Shown here: in pieces, positions 17,037-26,017 of the stretch | How positions within the stretch are numbered: the stretch's first letter is position 1 | How the letters are laid out: every line of letters begins with the position of its first letter | Assembly: GCA_028280445.1 (NCBI GenBank) | Contig: JANQLU010000129.1 | Coordinates: forward strand, 1-64,000 | Reading direction: 5' to 3' | Origin: Pirellulaceae bacterium | Lineage (GTDB): Bacteria > Planctomycetota > Planctomycetia > Pirellulales > Pirellulaceae | DNA: 64,000 nucleotides | Notes under the pieces: generated by a model | What the model saw: the letters and a program-made list of their open reading frames with translations, nothing else | Databases searched by the model: none | What the model was told of the DNA's origin: nothing | Made by a program: the position numbers and the translations under genes

Positions 17037-18620
17037 CTAGTTATTGGATTCTGGCCGCAACAGCGGGAACAGAATCACATCGCGAATTGATTGCGAACTG
17101 GTCATTAACATCACCAAGCGATCAATTCCGACACCGAGTCCACCGGCTGGCGGCATTCCATTGCGAAGCGCTCGAACAAAATCGTGGTCCATTTTGGCCA
17201 TCGAATCTTCTTCGGCCATACCTTCGAGTTGCGTTCGAAATAATTGCTCCTGCAAATCCGGATCATTCAACTCGGTGTAAGCGTTTGCTAGTTCCATTCC
17301 CTGCACAAACAGCTCAAATCGTTCGGCAATTTCAGGATTGTCAGCTTTTCGTTTGGTCAACGGACAGATACTGGCAGGGTAATCAATGACGAACACCGGC
17401 CCCACCAATTCATCCTCGACTTTGGCTTCGAACACCTCGTTTTTAATCACGTCAGGATGCTTGGAATCAACATCCAAACCAATTGACTCGGCGTAGCTTT
17501 TTACACTTTGTTCACTGGCAGGGTCAACGCCGGTATGTTCCGCCAGTAATTCATTGTAGGGCTTTCGCGCAAACGGCGTTGAAAAGTCAATTTGGGTATC
17601 GCCCCAAGGGATCACTGTGCCAGCACCGGATGCTTGCAAAGCATTCGAGATGATCGCCTCGGTCAGATCCATCATGCTTTGGTAATCACCATAAGCCTGA
17701 TAACACTCGAGCATCGTGAATTCGGGATTATGCTTGGGGCTGATTCCCTCATTGCGATAGACGCGTCCCAGTTCGTAAACTCGCTCCATCCCGCCAACCA
17801 TCAATCGTTTCAGATGCAGTTCTAACGCAATGCGCATATAAAGTTCGAGATCCAGCGCGTTGTGATGCGTGATAAATGGACGTGCCGCGGCACCGCCAGC
17901 GATCGAGTGGAGTGTCGGCCCCTCGATTTCACAAAATCCGTGGTCGTCCAATGTCTGGCGAATGGATTTAACGATTTTGGTTCGATTCATAAATCGCTCG
18001 AGAACTCCGTCGTTATACGCCATATCGACGTAGCGCAAACGCTGTCGCAATTCGGGATCGGTCATCCCAATATGCTTTGCCGGTGGTGGGTCGAGTGTTT
18101 TGCAAAGGACGTAGATTTTTTCTGCAAAAATAGTCAACTCACCCGTGTTGGTTACGCCAAATCGTCCATCGACGCCGACCAGGTCTCCAAGATCAATACA
18201 TTTGACGAGTTCCCAGTTTTCTTCGCCGACTTGTTTTTTGCCGACAAACAATTGGATATTGCCGGTCCAATCGGAAATGTTCAAAAACTGAAGTTTGCCT
18301 GTATCGCGTTGTAATAAAACTCGTCCCGCGGCGCGTACGGTTGGGCCCGTCAATTCACCTTTGCCCCGTTCCGATTTCCAGGCGCGAAAGTCGAATTCCG
18401 GAGTATCGAAATCCGGTAACTCGCATGTTGTTCCGTCTTCGAGAGTGTATTTCACTTCGTCGATTCGGGCGCGAATGTCGCCAATCAGTAGTCGATCGTC
18501 AAATCGATGCCCCCAAGGGTCGTATCCCAAGTCTTTGATTCGTTCCAGTTTTTCGCGGCGAGCGCGACGAAACCCTTCTTCGTCGACGCCGGTTGTTTCA
18601 TCAATTGACGTATCTGCCAT
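17037..18620 (-). CDS. lysS: Lysyl-tRNA synthetase, class II
   Basis: 527 residues. An N-terminal OB-fold anticodon-binding domain (about 60-190) is followed by the class II catalytic core: H-N-P-E-F-T-M-L-E (motif 2 region) and G-V-G-I-D-R-L-V-M-L (motif 3). It charges tRNA-Lys in the cytoplasm. ATG 18620 has AGGATC nearby and is preferred over 18659. Length is normal for the family. A tRNA-Lys-like remnant lies just downstream. Confidence 0.95.
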   Translation of the reverse strand: MADTSIDETTGVDEEGFRRARREKLERIKDLGYDPWGHRFDDRLLIGDIRARIDEVKYTLEDGTTCELPDFDTPEFDFRAWKSERGKGELTGPTVRAAGRVLLQRDTGKLQFLNISDWTGNIQLFVGKKQVGEENWELVKCIDLGDLVGVDGRFGVTNTGELTIFAEKIYVLCKTLDPPPAKHIGMTDPELRQRLRYVDMAYNDGVLERFMNRTKIVKSIRQTLDDHGFCEIEGPTLHSIAGGAAARPFITHHNALDLELYMRIALELHLKRLMVGGMERVYELGRVYRNEGISPKHNPEFTMLECYQAYGDYQSMMDLTEAIISNALQASGAGTVIPWGDTQIDFSTPFARKPYNELLAEHTGVDPASEQSVKSYAESIGLDVDSKHPDVIKNEVFEAKVEDELVGPVFVIDYPASICPLTKRKADNPEIAERFELFVQGMELANAYTELNDPDLQEQLFRTQLEGMAEEDSMAKMDHDFVRALRNGMPPAGGLGVGIDRLVMLMTSSQSIRDVILFPLLRPESNN

Positions 18621-18741
18621 GAGAGATCCTGCAAGTTTTTTGTGTGTGCTACTTTGCACGTCGGATTTCCCGCATTTTATGGGATCAAACCGCTTGTCGG
18701 TAGGTGATCAAGCGAAAGCGACGGATGCTTGCCGTACTAAC

Positions 18742-19248
18742 TCAGGACAAATAATTCAGCAGCCAGGCTCGCGCAAAATTCCAATGACGAGCCGCAGTCG
18801 CTCGAGAGATGTGCAAAGTTTCCGCCGCTTCAGACTCGGTCAAACCGAGGATATAGCGCAAGCGAACCAGCAGCGCTTTTTGAGGATCAATTTTTTCGAG
18901 TTCATCGATCGCTTCGGAAATTTCGATCACCTGACTGGCGGTCTCGGACGATGGCTGAGCGGTCGTTAGCGAACAACGTTGATGCTGCCCACCATGTCGG
19001 TCGGTTTTTTTTCGTCTGGCAATTTCGACTAAAATCCGTTTCATTTCGATGGACGCAATGGACAAAAAATGTTGTCGGTCACGAAATTCAAGTGGATCCC
19101 GTTGTTTCAATCGCAAAAACACTTCGTGAATCAAACTGGTCGCCGACAAGGTTTGACCGGGACGTTCACGATCCATCCGTGCTGCGGCGATTCGATGTAA
19201 AGCGGTGTATGATTCACCAATCCATTGTTCGAGTTGTGCTGTGTTCAT
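18742..19248 (-). CDS. ECF-type RNA polymerase sigma factor
   Basis: 168 residues. Region 2 is at about 10-75 and region 4 at about 110-165, with the helix-turn-helix L-G-L-T-E-S-E-A-A-E-T-L-H-I-S-R-A-T-A. The pattern S-A-T-S-L-I-H-E-V-F-L-R-L resembles the Sigma70_ECF group common in planctomycetes, which is typically encoded beside a Ser/Thr kinase. The kinase gene lies immediately upstream with six bases between, so both are one unit. Control probably depends on kinase phosphorylation rather than a classic anti-sigma factor. Confidence 0.9.
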   Translation of the reverse strand: MNTAQLEQWIGESYTALHRIAAARMDRERPGQTLSATSLIHEVFLRLKQRDPLEFRDRQHFLSIASIEMKRILVEIARRKKTDRHGGQHQRCSLTTAQPSSETASQVIEISEAIDELEKIDPQKALLVRLRYILGLTESEAAETLHISRATAARHWNFARAWLLNYLS

Positions 19249-19254
19249 GGCAGG

Positions 19255-21267
19255 TCATTCCGTTGGTAAACTTCGTCGAGCCGCCCGTGCTTTTTTGAGC
19301 TGTCGGAATTCATTTTGGTGCACACTCGGTCTAAACCGGTACAGCTGGTAGACCAAAGCGAAATATTCCAGAGCTCCTCGCTCGGTCGTCCGGATCATGT
19401 CCTGATCGCGAAATCGCTGATGCGTCGCCTTGACCAATTCACGATAGCGCGGCATGTCGGGAGCGGTACGGTAGAGGGTGGCCAGTTGCATGCGAGCCGT
19501 GAGTTCCTCGACGCTTGGAGAATTGGAATTCTGTTGTTGGATAAATTCCCGCAAGTCGGCGGTTGCCATTTGGTTTTGTCCGATTTCAGCACGACATTTG
19601 CCTCGAACAAAACGACATTGTTTTTCCGAATCGACACTGGCCAGTTGGTTCAAGAAAAATTGATAAATGCTGTTTGAAATCTGTCTCAGTTTTGGCGACA
19701 AAGTTGCGTTTTCGCGGGCCAGTGCAATTAACGTATCTGCTTGTTCGAAATCCAGTTTTTTTGCGCACATCATCGCCAATAACAGATACGCCGTTTGATC
19801 TTCGAAATTTCGAGGACCGCCCCGTGACTGAATTTCAGATTTTTGTTTTTTCAAATTTTCAAACAATTCGGGATCGAACGTGTGGTTTTCAAATTGAAAA
19901 TTTTCCCGCGTGACGAGATCCACAATCACTTCGTTCATCACCAACGATTTTTCGCGAACCCGTTCGGTGCCACGCTGTAATTGCGAAATCTCGTCTTGTT
20001 TTTTTCCAATCAAAAAATTGGCGTACAGTCCTGCGGCCGTCAGCAGACCAATCAACAAAATTACAACGATGGCGTAGCGGTGTTTTAGCAAGGTTGGAAC
20101 GGATTGCGCCAGCCAGTTTTGATCGGCAATCGAGATCGGTCGATCGCTGCAGACCGATTCGAGATCGCGACAAAACTGTCCGATCGAAGAATAACGTTGT
20201 TCGGGTTGCTCGGCGATCGATTTCCTGATGACGCTGACCAATCGCTCACTGGATTTGTGAGAAAGATCGTTTCGATTCCAGTGAGTGGCTTGAAAATCTG
20301 TTCCGCGCGACGGTTTACGAAGCGAATTGACAATCGCTTGCCGAGAATTTTCGCGTCGATGCGGTTGATTGGTCAACAGCTCGATCAAAACCAGTCCAGC
20401 GGAGTAAATGTCCGTTCGGAAATCGACTTCCAGGCCAAACAGCTGCTCTGGACTCATATACCGCAGTGATCCAACAACATGCCCAACGGTTGTCTCAAAC
20501 GTGCTGGAACGCGCACCGGACGTCAACACTTTGGCGATTCCGAAATCGATCAGCTTGGGTTGAGCACTCGCCGGATCGCCGTTGACTTCGACCAGGATAT
20601 TGGAGGGTTTAACATCACGATGCACGACATTCTGTTGATGGGCATAATCCAGTGCGTGTAGGACACTGCAAAAGACTCGAACTTTTTCGCGGACCGTCAA
20701 TTCATGTTCGGCAACATAGTCGTTCAAGTGCGGGCCGTCGATAAATTGTATCGCCGCATACAACAAACCTGGCGAGCTACCGATTGGCTGTTGAATTACA
20801 CCAGCATCAAAAAACGTGGCGATGTTGGGATGTTCCAACTGATGCTGTGTTTGCAATTCTCGTTTGAATCTTTCAATCGAATCACGGTGAACCAGACTTG
20901 GACGAATGACTTTCAAGGCAACGTGACGCTCGATCGGCTCGGTTTGTTCGGCAAGGTATACCAGAGACATTCCGCCGCTGCCGATTTGCCGCACCACCTG
21001 AAAATGGCCAACTACATCGCTTGGCGCCAGTGGTGATTCTGCCGGATCCAAAGACGTTTCAAAAAACTCAGGGTCTTGGTCCAGCGCGTCGTCAATCAAC
21101 GTCGATTTGAAATAGGGAGAGTGACTTTGATGACAGTCCAACAATTTGCCGACGGCATCGCAAATTTCATCGGAGTACTGATTACGATCCAGAATTTTTG
21201 GGCGCTCGACCGAGTCTGACTCCAGGGCGCGAGCAAACAACTCTTCGATAATTTCGCTTTTTTCCAC
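19255..21267 (-). CDS. Transmembrane Ser/Thr protein kinase (PknB-like)
   Basis: 670 residues starting at GTG. Residues 1-80 are an N-terminal cytoplasmic region. The kinase domain (about 88-390) has the glycine loop I-G-S-G-G-M-S at 95-101, Lys119, H-R-D-V-K-P-S-N at 216-223 and D-F-G at 241-243, all intact. One membrane helix is at about 403-425, followed by about 240 residues of helical, TPR-like sequence outside. It lies six bases upstream of an ECF sigma factor, suggesting a signal-to-sigma phosphorylation pair. The ligand sensed by the C-terminal part is unknown. Confidence 0.92.
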   Translation of the reverse strand: MEKSEIIEELFARALESDSVERPKILDRNQYSDEICDAVGKLLDCHQSHSPYFKSTLIDDALDQDPEFFETSLDPAESPLAPSDVVGHFQVVRQIGSGGMSLVYLAEQTEPIERHVALKVIRPSLVHRDSIERFKRELQTQHQLEHPNIATFFDAGVIQQPIGSSPGLLYAAIQFIDGPHLNDYVAEHELTVREKVRVFCSVLHALDYAHQQNVVHRDVKPSNILVEVNGDPASAQPKLIDFGIAKVLTSGARSSTFETTVGHVVGSLRYMSPEQLFGLEVDFRTDIYSAGLVLIELLTNQPHRRENSRQAIVNSLRKPSRGTDFQATHWNRNDLSHKSSERLVSVIRKSIAEQPEQRYSSIGQFCRDLESVCSDRPISIADQNWLAQSVPTLLKHRYAIVVILLIGLLTAAGLYANFLIGKKQDEISQLQRGTERVREKSLVMNEVIVDLVTRENFQFENHTFDPELFENLKKQKSEIQSRGGPRNFEDQTAYLLLAMMCAKKLDFEQADTLIALARENATLSPKLRQISNSIYQFFLNQLASVDSEKQCRFVRGKCRAEIGQNQMATADLREFIQQQNSNSPSVEELTARMQLATLYRTAPDMPRYRELVKATHQRFRDQDMIRTTERGALEYFALVYQLYRFRPSVHQNEFRQLKKARAARRSLPTE

Positions 21268-21511
21268 GACGCTTTCACAAACAATAGATGAACATCATCG
21301 ATTTTAACAAACGAATGCCAATTCCCGTTCGGATTAGATTTTAAATTCAATTCTCCGTATTTCAGTTTACAAAACAACGGTTTTTCGAAACTTTAGTTTT
21401 TTTCAGATTTTCTTGAGGCGCCGTCCAAATCCATATCGCTTAACCAGGGGAGGGGGGAATTCGTCAGTGACATTCCCAGTGTGTATTTACGGTCTTATTT
21501 GGGTTCGCACC

Positions 21512-22345
21512 ATGCGTCGCATTTTATTCATTGCTTTAGTCGCCAGTTTTTTCACGGCTGACGGTCTGACCACTTGTGAAATTGCTGCACAACAGCAAAT
21601 TCGGGTCACAGTCGAAAATCTACAAATCAATGGAGGTTTTTACTTTACGCCAGTCTGGTTTGGCATTCACGACGGGAATTTTGATCTGTTTGACGCGGGC
21701 TCGGCGTCTTCGTCATCTCTGGAATCGTTGGCCGAACTTGGTGATGTTTCAGGGATTCAGACTGATTTTTCCAATGCAGGGTTTACCGAGCAAGGTGTTG
21801 TTTTGGCGCCCAACGGTTTTGCTGGCGCCCCCGTGTTCGATCCAACGGATTCCGGTTCGGCGACGATTGTCATCAACGCCACTAACACGGATCGTTTTTT
21901 CAGTTTTGCTTCGATGCTGATTCCATCCAACGACGTTTTCTTTGGAAACGGCGATCCACAATCAATTGAATTGTTTGACACGTCTGGGAATTTCAACGGA
22001 AACCAGACCATCGATATTTTTGGCAACAATCTTTACGATGCCGGTACCGAAGTGACCGACTCCAACTTTGCCGCCTTTGTTGCCGGTGCCAACGCGCCTG
22101 GCGGAACGGATCAAAACGGTGTTGCCGATCGGTTTGATTCGCAAGGCGAGTTCGACGCGTTCAATGCGGAATTCGTCAACAACGGCTTGTCGACTCCAGC
22201 CGGTACGTCAATCACCAACAATTTGTCTGCTGGTTCGAGCATTGCTCGGATCACCATTACGGCAATTCCAGAACCAACCTCATTTTCCGTAATCGGCCTA
22301 GCTGCCCTGGCCGGGTTCGGACTTATCCGTCGGCGACGACGATAG
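21512..22345 (+). CDS. Spondin-domain PEP-CTERM protein
   Basis: 277 residues. Signal peptide at 1-27 (M-R-R-I-L-F-I-A-L-V). A spondin-N-like domain follows: V-T-V-E-N-L-Q, F-Y-F-T-P-V-W-F-G-I-H-D, F-D-L-F-D-A-G. The C-terminus is a PEP-CTERM sorting signal, I-P-E-P-T-S-F followed by a hydrophobic helix and R-R-R-R-R. Such proteins are exported and processed by an exosortase, often in exopolysaccharide-producing bacteria. ATG 21512 is preferred because the signal peptide begins there; the frame is open upstream to 21413. A terminator follows. Confidence 0.85.
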   Translation: MRRILFIALVASFFTADGLTTCEIAAQQQIRVTVENLQINGGFYFTPVWFGIHDGNFDLFDAGSASSSSLESLAELGDVSGIQTDFSNAGFTEQGVVLAPNGFAGAPVFDPTDSGSATIVINATNTDRFFSFASMLIPSNDVFFGNGDPQSIELFDTSGNFNGNQTIDIFGNNLYDAGTEVTDSNFAAFVAGANAPGGTDQNGVADRFDSQGEFDAFNAEFVNNGLSTPAGTSITNNLSAGSSIARITITAIPEPTSFSVIGLAALAGFGLIRRRRR

Positions 22346-22399
22346 CAATTTTTTGCATTTATACTGTTCGTAATTTTTTTATTGCGATCTCCTCAATAG

Positions 22400-22437
22400 A
22401 CGGCCCGTCAAAGATTTTTCGACGGGCCGTTTTTTTG
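22400..22437 (+). terminator. Rho-independent terminator
   Basis: The 10-bp stem ACGGCCCGTC / GACGGGCCGT is followed by seven T. It lies 55 bases after the spondin PEP-CTERM gene and should end that transcript. Confidence 0.9.
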
Positions 22438-22546
22438 TCTCGCCTGGAGTATGTCACGCGGGTGCTACTGGCTCTACCTGTGTTGTGGCCGGATAGTTGT
22501 TGTCAAAGTACTTTAAACGAATGAAAAAACCGCGATTCTATGTGCA

Positions 22547-22572
22547 ATCACTGGCGGAGCCAGTGGCACCCG
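22547..22572. repeat. Short palindromic repeat, family D
   Basis: ATCACTGGCGGAGCCAGTGG then CACCCG. CACTGGC and GCCAGTG form a 7-bp stem. A near-identical copy is at 44880-44906. It lies just beyond the 3' end of the retron reverse transcriptase. Confidence 0.7.
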
Positions 22573-22589
22573 AAACGGGAGTTAGAAGC

Positions 22590-23924
22590 CTAACTATTCT
22601 GCCACTCGATCTGTTCAAACAATTCGCGAAGTCGACGCCCTTGATTCGAATTGATCATTTCAACAAAGGAAATCTTGCCACGAAGATAATTGCGAAAATC
22701 GACTTGATCGCTTCGATTTTGGCTGTCGACACCCAGGCGAATACAGTTCGTCAGAATCGCTTTTAATCTTTCACGGTCGCGACGAGGAACACTTAGATGT
22801 TCGTTGACGATGATCCCGGCCAGCCGTTGAGGTACGCCGCGCCGCATGACGCGTGTCTTACGAAAATGGACCTTGTATCCTTCTTCCATGATCGTTGCGC
22901 AAGCGTGTGTTAAAAACCGCGGCACAACACGAGCGAAGTCATCATCGCCTGAAAACGCCAAATCATCGGCATACCGCGTGTATTTGGCCGAAGCAGATTC
23001 CGCCAGCGCCGCGAGCCGACGGTCGAGCCAATAAGCACAAAGATTTGCCAACTGCGGTGATGTCGGAGCACCTTGAGGCAAGTGGGGCTTTGAATACGTG
23101 CGGCTCGCCTGTTGCAACTTGTTATCTCCCACAACCCCTTGTTTCATATTCCAAATATTCTGAGGCGTAACCGTTCGACACAGACCCGTCAACAAATCGG
23201 CAACTTTTTCTGGATAGCCTACTGTCCGAAAGAGGGCATGTACTTGCGGCATGGGAATTGAGGGAAAGAAATCCTGCAAATCAATCTTCAACACCACGCT
23301 TTGTCCTACATGCGGTTCCGCAAATGTCTTGATCGATCGACCGCGTCGAAATCCATGACAAGTTCCGTGAGCCGGAATTTGATCGAGGATATTCTCAAGA
23401 ATGTGACGTTGTATCTTCTTCAAGCGTGGCTTGGGAGCTTCGATCAGTCGAATTTGGCCGAAGCGTTTCTTTTGCAGCAACCGATAATTGTAGTGCCCCA
23501 GTTTGTCTTGCGTCTTTTTGCTGGCGAGCAATTTGAGGTCGGCGAACCACTCCAACTCGCTGTAGGTTACTCCCAGCCAATCTGCCAATTCTCCTGGTGT
23601 GCATAGATTGGGCAGGTCCCAATGTTGCGCCTTTGCAATCGGGCGCATTTGGGGTCGCGGAGCCAATCGATCAGCAATTTTGATGTTGTGTTGGGAAATT
23701 GCATTTTTAAACCCGTGATCAATCAAAATGAATTTTGCAACGGTCGTACCTCGCGGATGGGAGTGTTTGCCAAAAAACGCAGTCACTCGAACCGCCAAAG
23801 GACGAATCCAACGCCAGCGTCTGCCGAACAAAACTCTGGCGCGTTCAACCATCTGTTCGACTTCGAACTCACCATCAACAAATGCTGTCGCGAGCCCGTG
23901 CGCGATGTTCTTGGCAGTATTCAT
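22590..23924 (-). CDS. Retron reverse transcriptase (Mx162-like, standalone)
   Basis: 444 residues from ATG 23924. The first about 110 residues are an extension with no domain I recognise, as in myxobacterial retron enzymes. The RT domain then shows R-L-I-E-A-P-K-P-R-L-K at about 159, L-K-I-D-L-Q-D-F-F-P-S-I at 212-223, L-P-Q-G-A-P-T-S-P-Q-L-A-N-L at 282-295, the catalytic Y-A-D-D at 318-321, and L-A-G-I-I-V-N at 368-374, the counterpart of the V-T-G-x-x-V-N of retron RTs. The frame is open to 23996 but the extra 24 codons fall inside the predicted msr-msd RNA, so 23924 is the likelier start. From memory of the Mx162 family the resemblance runs through the whole RT part. No maturase, HNH or effector gene is adjacent. 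Confidence 0.88.
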   Translation of the reverse strand: MNTAKNIAHGLATAFVDGEFEVEQMVERARVLFGRRWRWIRPLAVRVTAFFGKHSHPRGTTVAKFILIDHGFKNAISQHNIKIADRLAPRPQMRPIAKAQHWDLPNLCTPGELADWLGVTYSELEWFADLKLLASKKTQDKLGHYNYRLLQKKRFGQIRLIEAPKPRLKKIQRHILENILDQIPAHGTCHGFRRGRSIKTFAEPHVGQSVVLKIDLQDFFPSIPMPQVHALFRTVGYPEKVADLLTGLCRTVTPQNIWNMKQGVVGDNKLQQASRTYSKPHLPQGAPTSPQLANLCAYWLDRRLAALAESASAKYTRYADDLAFSGDDDFARVVPRFLTHACATIMEEGYKVHFRKTRVMRRGVPQRLAGIIVNEHLSVPRRDRERLKAILTNCIRLGVDSQNRSDQVDFRNYLRGKISFVEMINSNQGRRLRELFEQIEWQNS

Positions 23925-23935
23925 GATTGAAAAGC

Positions 23936-24102
23936 GGCGACAAAGCACTTCAACGAGTCTGGTCTGGCGCGAGCTCATGTGCGTGTAGCGCACCATAGCT
24001 CATGCGACGAAATTCGAACCCTTCACGATCCCCTGGGGTAACCCCAGAGAGGTTTACTCGAACATGCATTCGAGCGAAACCGGCTTGAAATACTTTGTCG
24101 CC
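23936..24102 (-). ncRNA. Retron msr-msd RNA (predicted)
   Basis: Twelve bases upstream of the reverse transcriptase. The RNA would run from 24102 to 23936 (167 nt). Its ends are GGCGACAAAGTATTTCAA (a1, 24085-24102) and TTGAAGTGCTTTGTCGCC (a2, 23936-23953), which pair over all 18 positions (16 Watson-Crick, 2 G-U). An AGC follows at the a1 end, so G at 24084 is the candidate branching residue. Inside are two small msr-type hairpins (24057-24074, CTCGAA/TTCGAG; 24033-24047, CTGGGG/CCCCAG) and a longer msd-type hairpin (23971-24001: GAGCT/AGCTC, 3x3 internal loop, GTGCG/CGCAC). This is the order expected of a retron: a1, short msr hairpins, msd hairpin, a2, RT. Confidence 0.8.
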
Positions 24103-24230
24103 AAATCCGTTCCATCTACATTTTGATTGGTTTTCGATCATAAGCGACACAAATTGGAAAAGCCATATTGCAGACGATGTTTTGATTTCGAAATGTGAGT
24201 CGTGGACAGAAAAACACGGCCCATTCGTGA

Positions 24231-24308
24231 TTTTTTTGACAGGATCAACAGGATGTACAGGATACTTGGTGATCGATCCTGTACGCCCTGTTAATCCTGT
24301 CAAAAAAA
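24231..24308. repeat. ATCCTGT-type dispersed hairpin repeat, family E
   Basis: TTTTTTTGACAGGATCAACA begins a 78-bp palindrome that ends with the complement and seven A. Each arm is built of tandem (A/T)CAGGAT or ATCCTGT units. Copies occur at 26018-26094 and, shortened, at 56244-56292. It lies 128 bases upstream of the retron RNA. Confidence 0.85.
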
Positions 24309-24477
24309 CATGCTGGCAACTCCTTGGAACTGAATCTCGCGAACGCTGTTTTGTTCAAATGCCGTCAACTATTCAATATTGCCGAATTACCCATTTTGAT
24401 TTCCAATGATTTTTGAAAATTATCGGATGCCGATTTTCGAAAATCACAATCAAGATCAGTAGAACGGAATTGAATCT

Positions 24478-25947
24478 ATGGTCTCGACGGAGCGATCTTT
24501 GCAAGAGTTTGACGATCTCGAATCATTCCACGATCGACCTGATGCGGAGCTTTGGAGTCAGTGGAAACGTGGAGAAGAGACGGCGTTTCGCGAGTTGTTG
24601 CGGCGATACTCCGACCTTGTTTGGTCGGTGTGTCGTCGCATCCTGTTTCGAGAGCAAGACTCCGAAGACGCATTTCAAATCACTTTTCTGACGCTGTTTC
24701 GTCGTGGAGACCAAATCAACAAAGAAGTTTTTGGGCCCTGGTTGCGGCGCGTCGCGTTTCACGCGGCATTGCAGATTCGCGATCACAGGATCCAAACTGG
24801 TTTGGGTGAAGACTACGACATGGACCAATTGGCCGATACCAGCGACGCCTTTGAAGACATCGAAAAAGTCGAGCGGAATCTCACGATTGAACAAGCGCTA
24901 GATTTGCTGCCTGAATATTTGTATGAGCCACTGGTTCAATTTCATTTCGAAGGCCGATCTCGGTTTGAAATCGCAGAGAACTGCAACATCTCGGAATCGC
25001 AAGTCAAATCTCGATTGCAACAGGCGCGAAAAAAACTGCGTGAACACCTGGCCAAAAAAGGACTGGGCGTGGGTGTGCTGGTTGCCGTGTTAGGCGCGCC
25101 AGAGTTTGCCAAAGCGACAACGCCGTCGATTTTGGTTGAAAAAACACTGGCCAACGTGAAAACGGTGAACAGCCAGCAAGGAATCTCAACGTTTCTCGAA
25201 CAAACATCAATACTGGAAAGGAAGCTATTTATGTCAACTCATTCACTAGGTCTCGTCAAAGGTGCCGCCATCGCAATCGTCACAGCGATTGCCGTGACAT
25301 TACTTTCGGTCATCCTCAACCCCACGCGGCCAACCAACGCCAGTGTGCAAGACACGACGATCGGATCCAACACGCAAGCGTCACGACAGACGAAACAACA
25401 GGTCAGTACATTCACTACAACAACCAAGCCGGCTGCCAACAACCAGCGCGTTTCAACGCACACGATGACCGCGCCGAACAATTTGAAAAACAGCGTCACC
25501 CATATCTCTAACCAATCGTCTGATGACGACAAAATCGCCGGCAGCTGGGTCAAAGGTGATATGAAAATCGAAATCAATCCATCGACCAAAGTTTTCAAGA
25601 TCTCGACAACAAGACTTGCCGGACTGCCTTATAACGCAAATGTCGCTTGCGAATACCGCCGCATAGGCGATATGTTGGTCGGCGTTATTTTGAATTGCAA
25701 CATCGAACTGATTGCCAATTTGCCGCAAGCAGCCGAAGGGAAATATGGGATGGTTGATATGAATGGGATGTTGACCGCATTTTCCGATCAGCCTTTTATG
25801 ATCCGCCTCAAAGCCAACGATTCGTCGTTGTATATTCGTGATGTTCGATTTTCAATTCCACTTCAACTACTCAGCAACGACTTTGACCCGAAAAACAGTT
25901 TGCAAATCAAAGGGTTTTTGGTTGGCGAATTCAAGAAAGAGAAATAG
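24478..25947 (+). CDS. ECF sigma factor with membrane-anchored extracytoplasmic C-terminal domain
   Basis: 489 residues. Sigma region 2 at about 35-105 (D-A-F-Q-I-T-F-L-T-L-F) and region 4 at about 135-195 (F-E-I-A-E-N-C-N-I-S-E-S-Q-V-K-S-R-L). Then a linker, one membrane helix at 261-280, a Thr/Gln-rich stretch (about 290-340), and a C-terminal domain of about 150 residues that is beta-rich. Fusion of a sigma factor to a membrane anchor and outer domain is a planctomycete speciality; the outer domain may sense a signal and release or restrain the sigma part. No anti-sigma gene is adjacent. A Thr/Asn-rich linker may be cleaved. Confidence 0.85.
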   Translation: MVSTERSLQEFDDLESFHDRPDAELWSQWKRGEETAFRELLRRYSDLVWSVCRRILFREQDSEDAFQITFLTLFRRGDQINKEVFGPWLRRVAFHAALQIRDHRIQTGLGEDYDMDQLADTSDAFEDIEKVERNLTIEQALDLLPEYLYEPLVQFHFEGRSRFEIAENCNISESQVKSRLQQARKKLREHLAKKGLGVGVLVAVLGAPEFAKATTPSILVEKTLANVKTVNSQQGISTFLEQTSILERKLFMSTHSLGLVKGAAIAIVTAIAVTLLSVILNPTRPTNASVQDTTIGSNTQASRQTKQQVSTFTTTTKPAANNQRVSTHTMTAPNNLKNSVTHISNQSSDDDKIAGSWVKGDMKIEINPSTKVFKISTTRLAGLPYNANVACEYRRIGDMLVGVILNCNIELIANLPQAAEGKYGMVDMNGMLTAFSDQPFMIRLKANDSSLYIRDVRFSIPLQLLSNDFDPKNSLQIKGFLVGEFKKEK

Positions 25948-25949
25948 CA

Positions 25950-26004
25950 GTAGGGCCGGTTCCCACCGGCCAATTTTTTATGACCGGTCGGAAACCGGCC
26001 CTAT
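25950..26004. repeat. Palindromic intergenic repeat, family C
   Basis: GTAGGGCCGGTTCCCACCGG followed, after a short A/T spacer, by the related inverted arm ACCGGTCGGAAACCGGCCCTA. It directly follows the ECF sigma gene and starts a 305-base gene-free stretch (25948-26252) packed with repeats. Copies at 26181-26250 and 56304-56361. Confidence 0.8.
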
Positions 26005-26017
26005 TTCCCATCCATGA

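Noticed and set aside
22590..23924. Group II intron or diversity-generating RT
   Set aside because: No maturase, template or variable repeat nearby; motifs and RNA architecture fit a retron.
23925..23996. N-terminal extension of the reverse transcriptase to 23996
   Set aside because: These 24 codons fall within the predicted msr-msd RNA, including part of its msd hairpin and the a2 arm, and ATG 23924 just after a2 is a normal retron arrangement.
24231..24308. Long ATCCTGT hairpin as the retron msd
   Set aside because: The same element occurs at 26018-26094 with no reverse transcriptase and lies outside the a1/a2 repeat.
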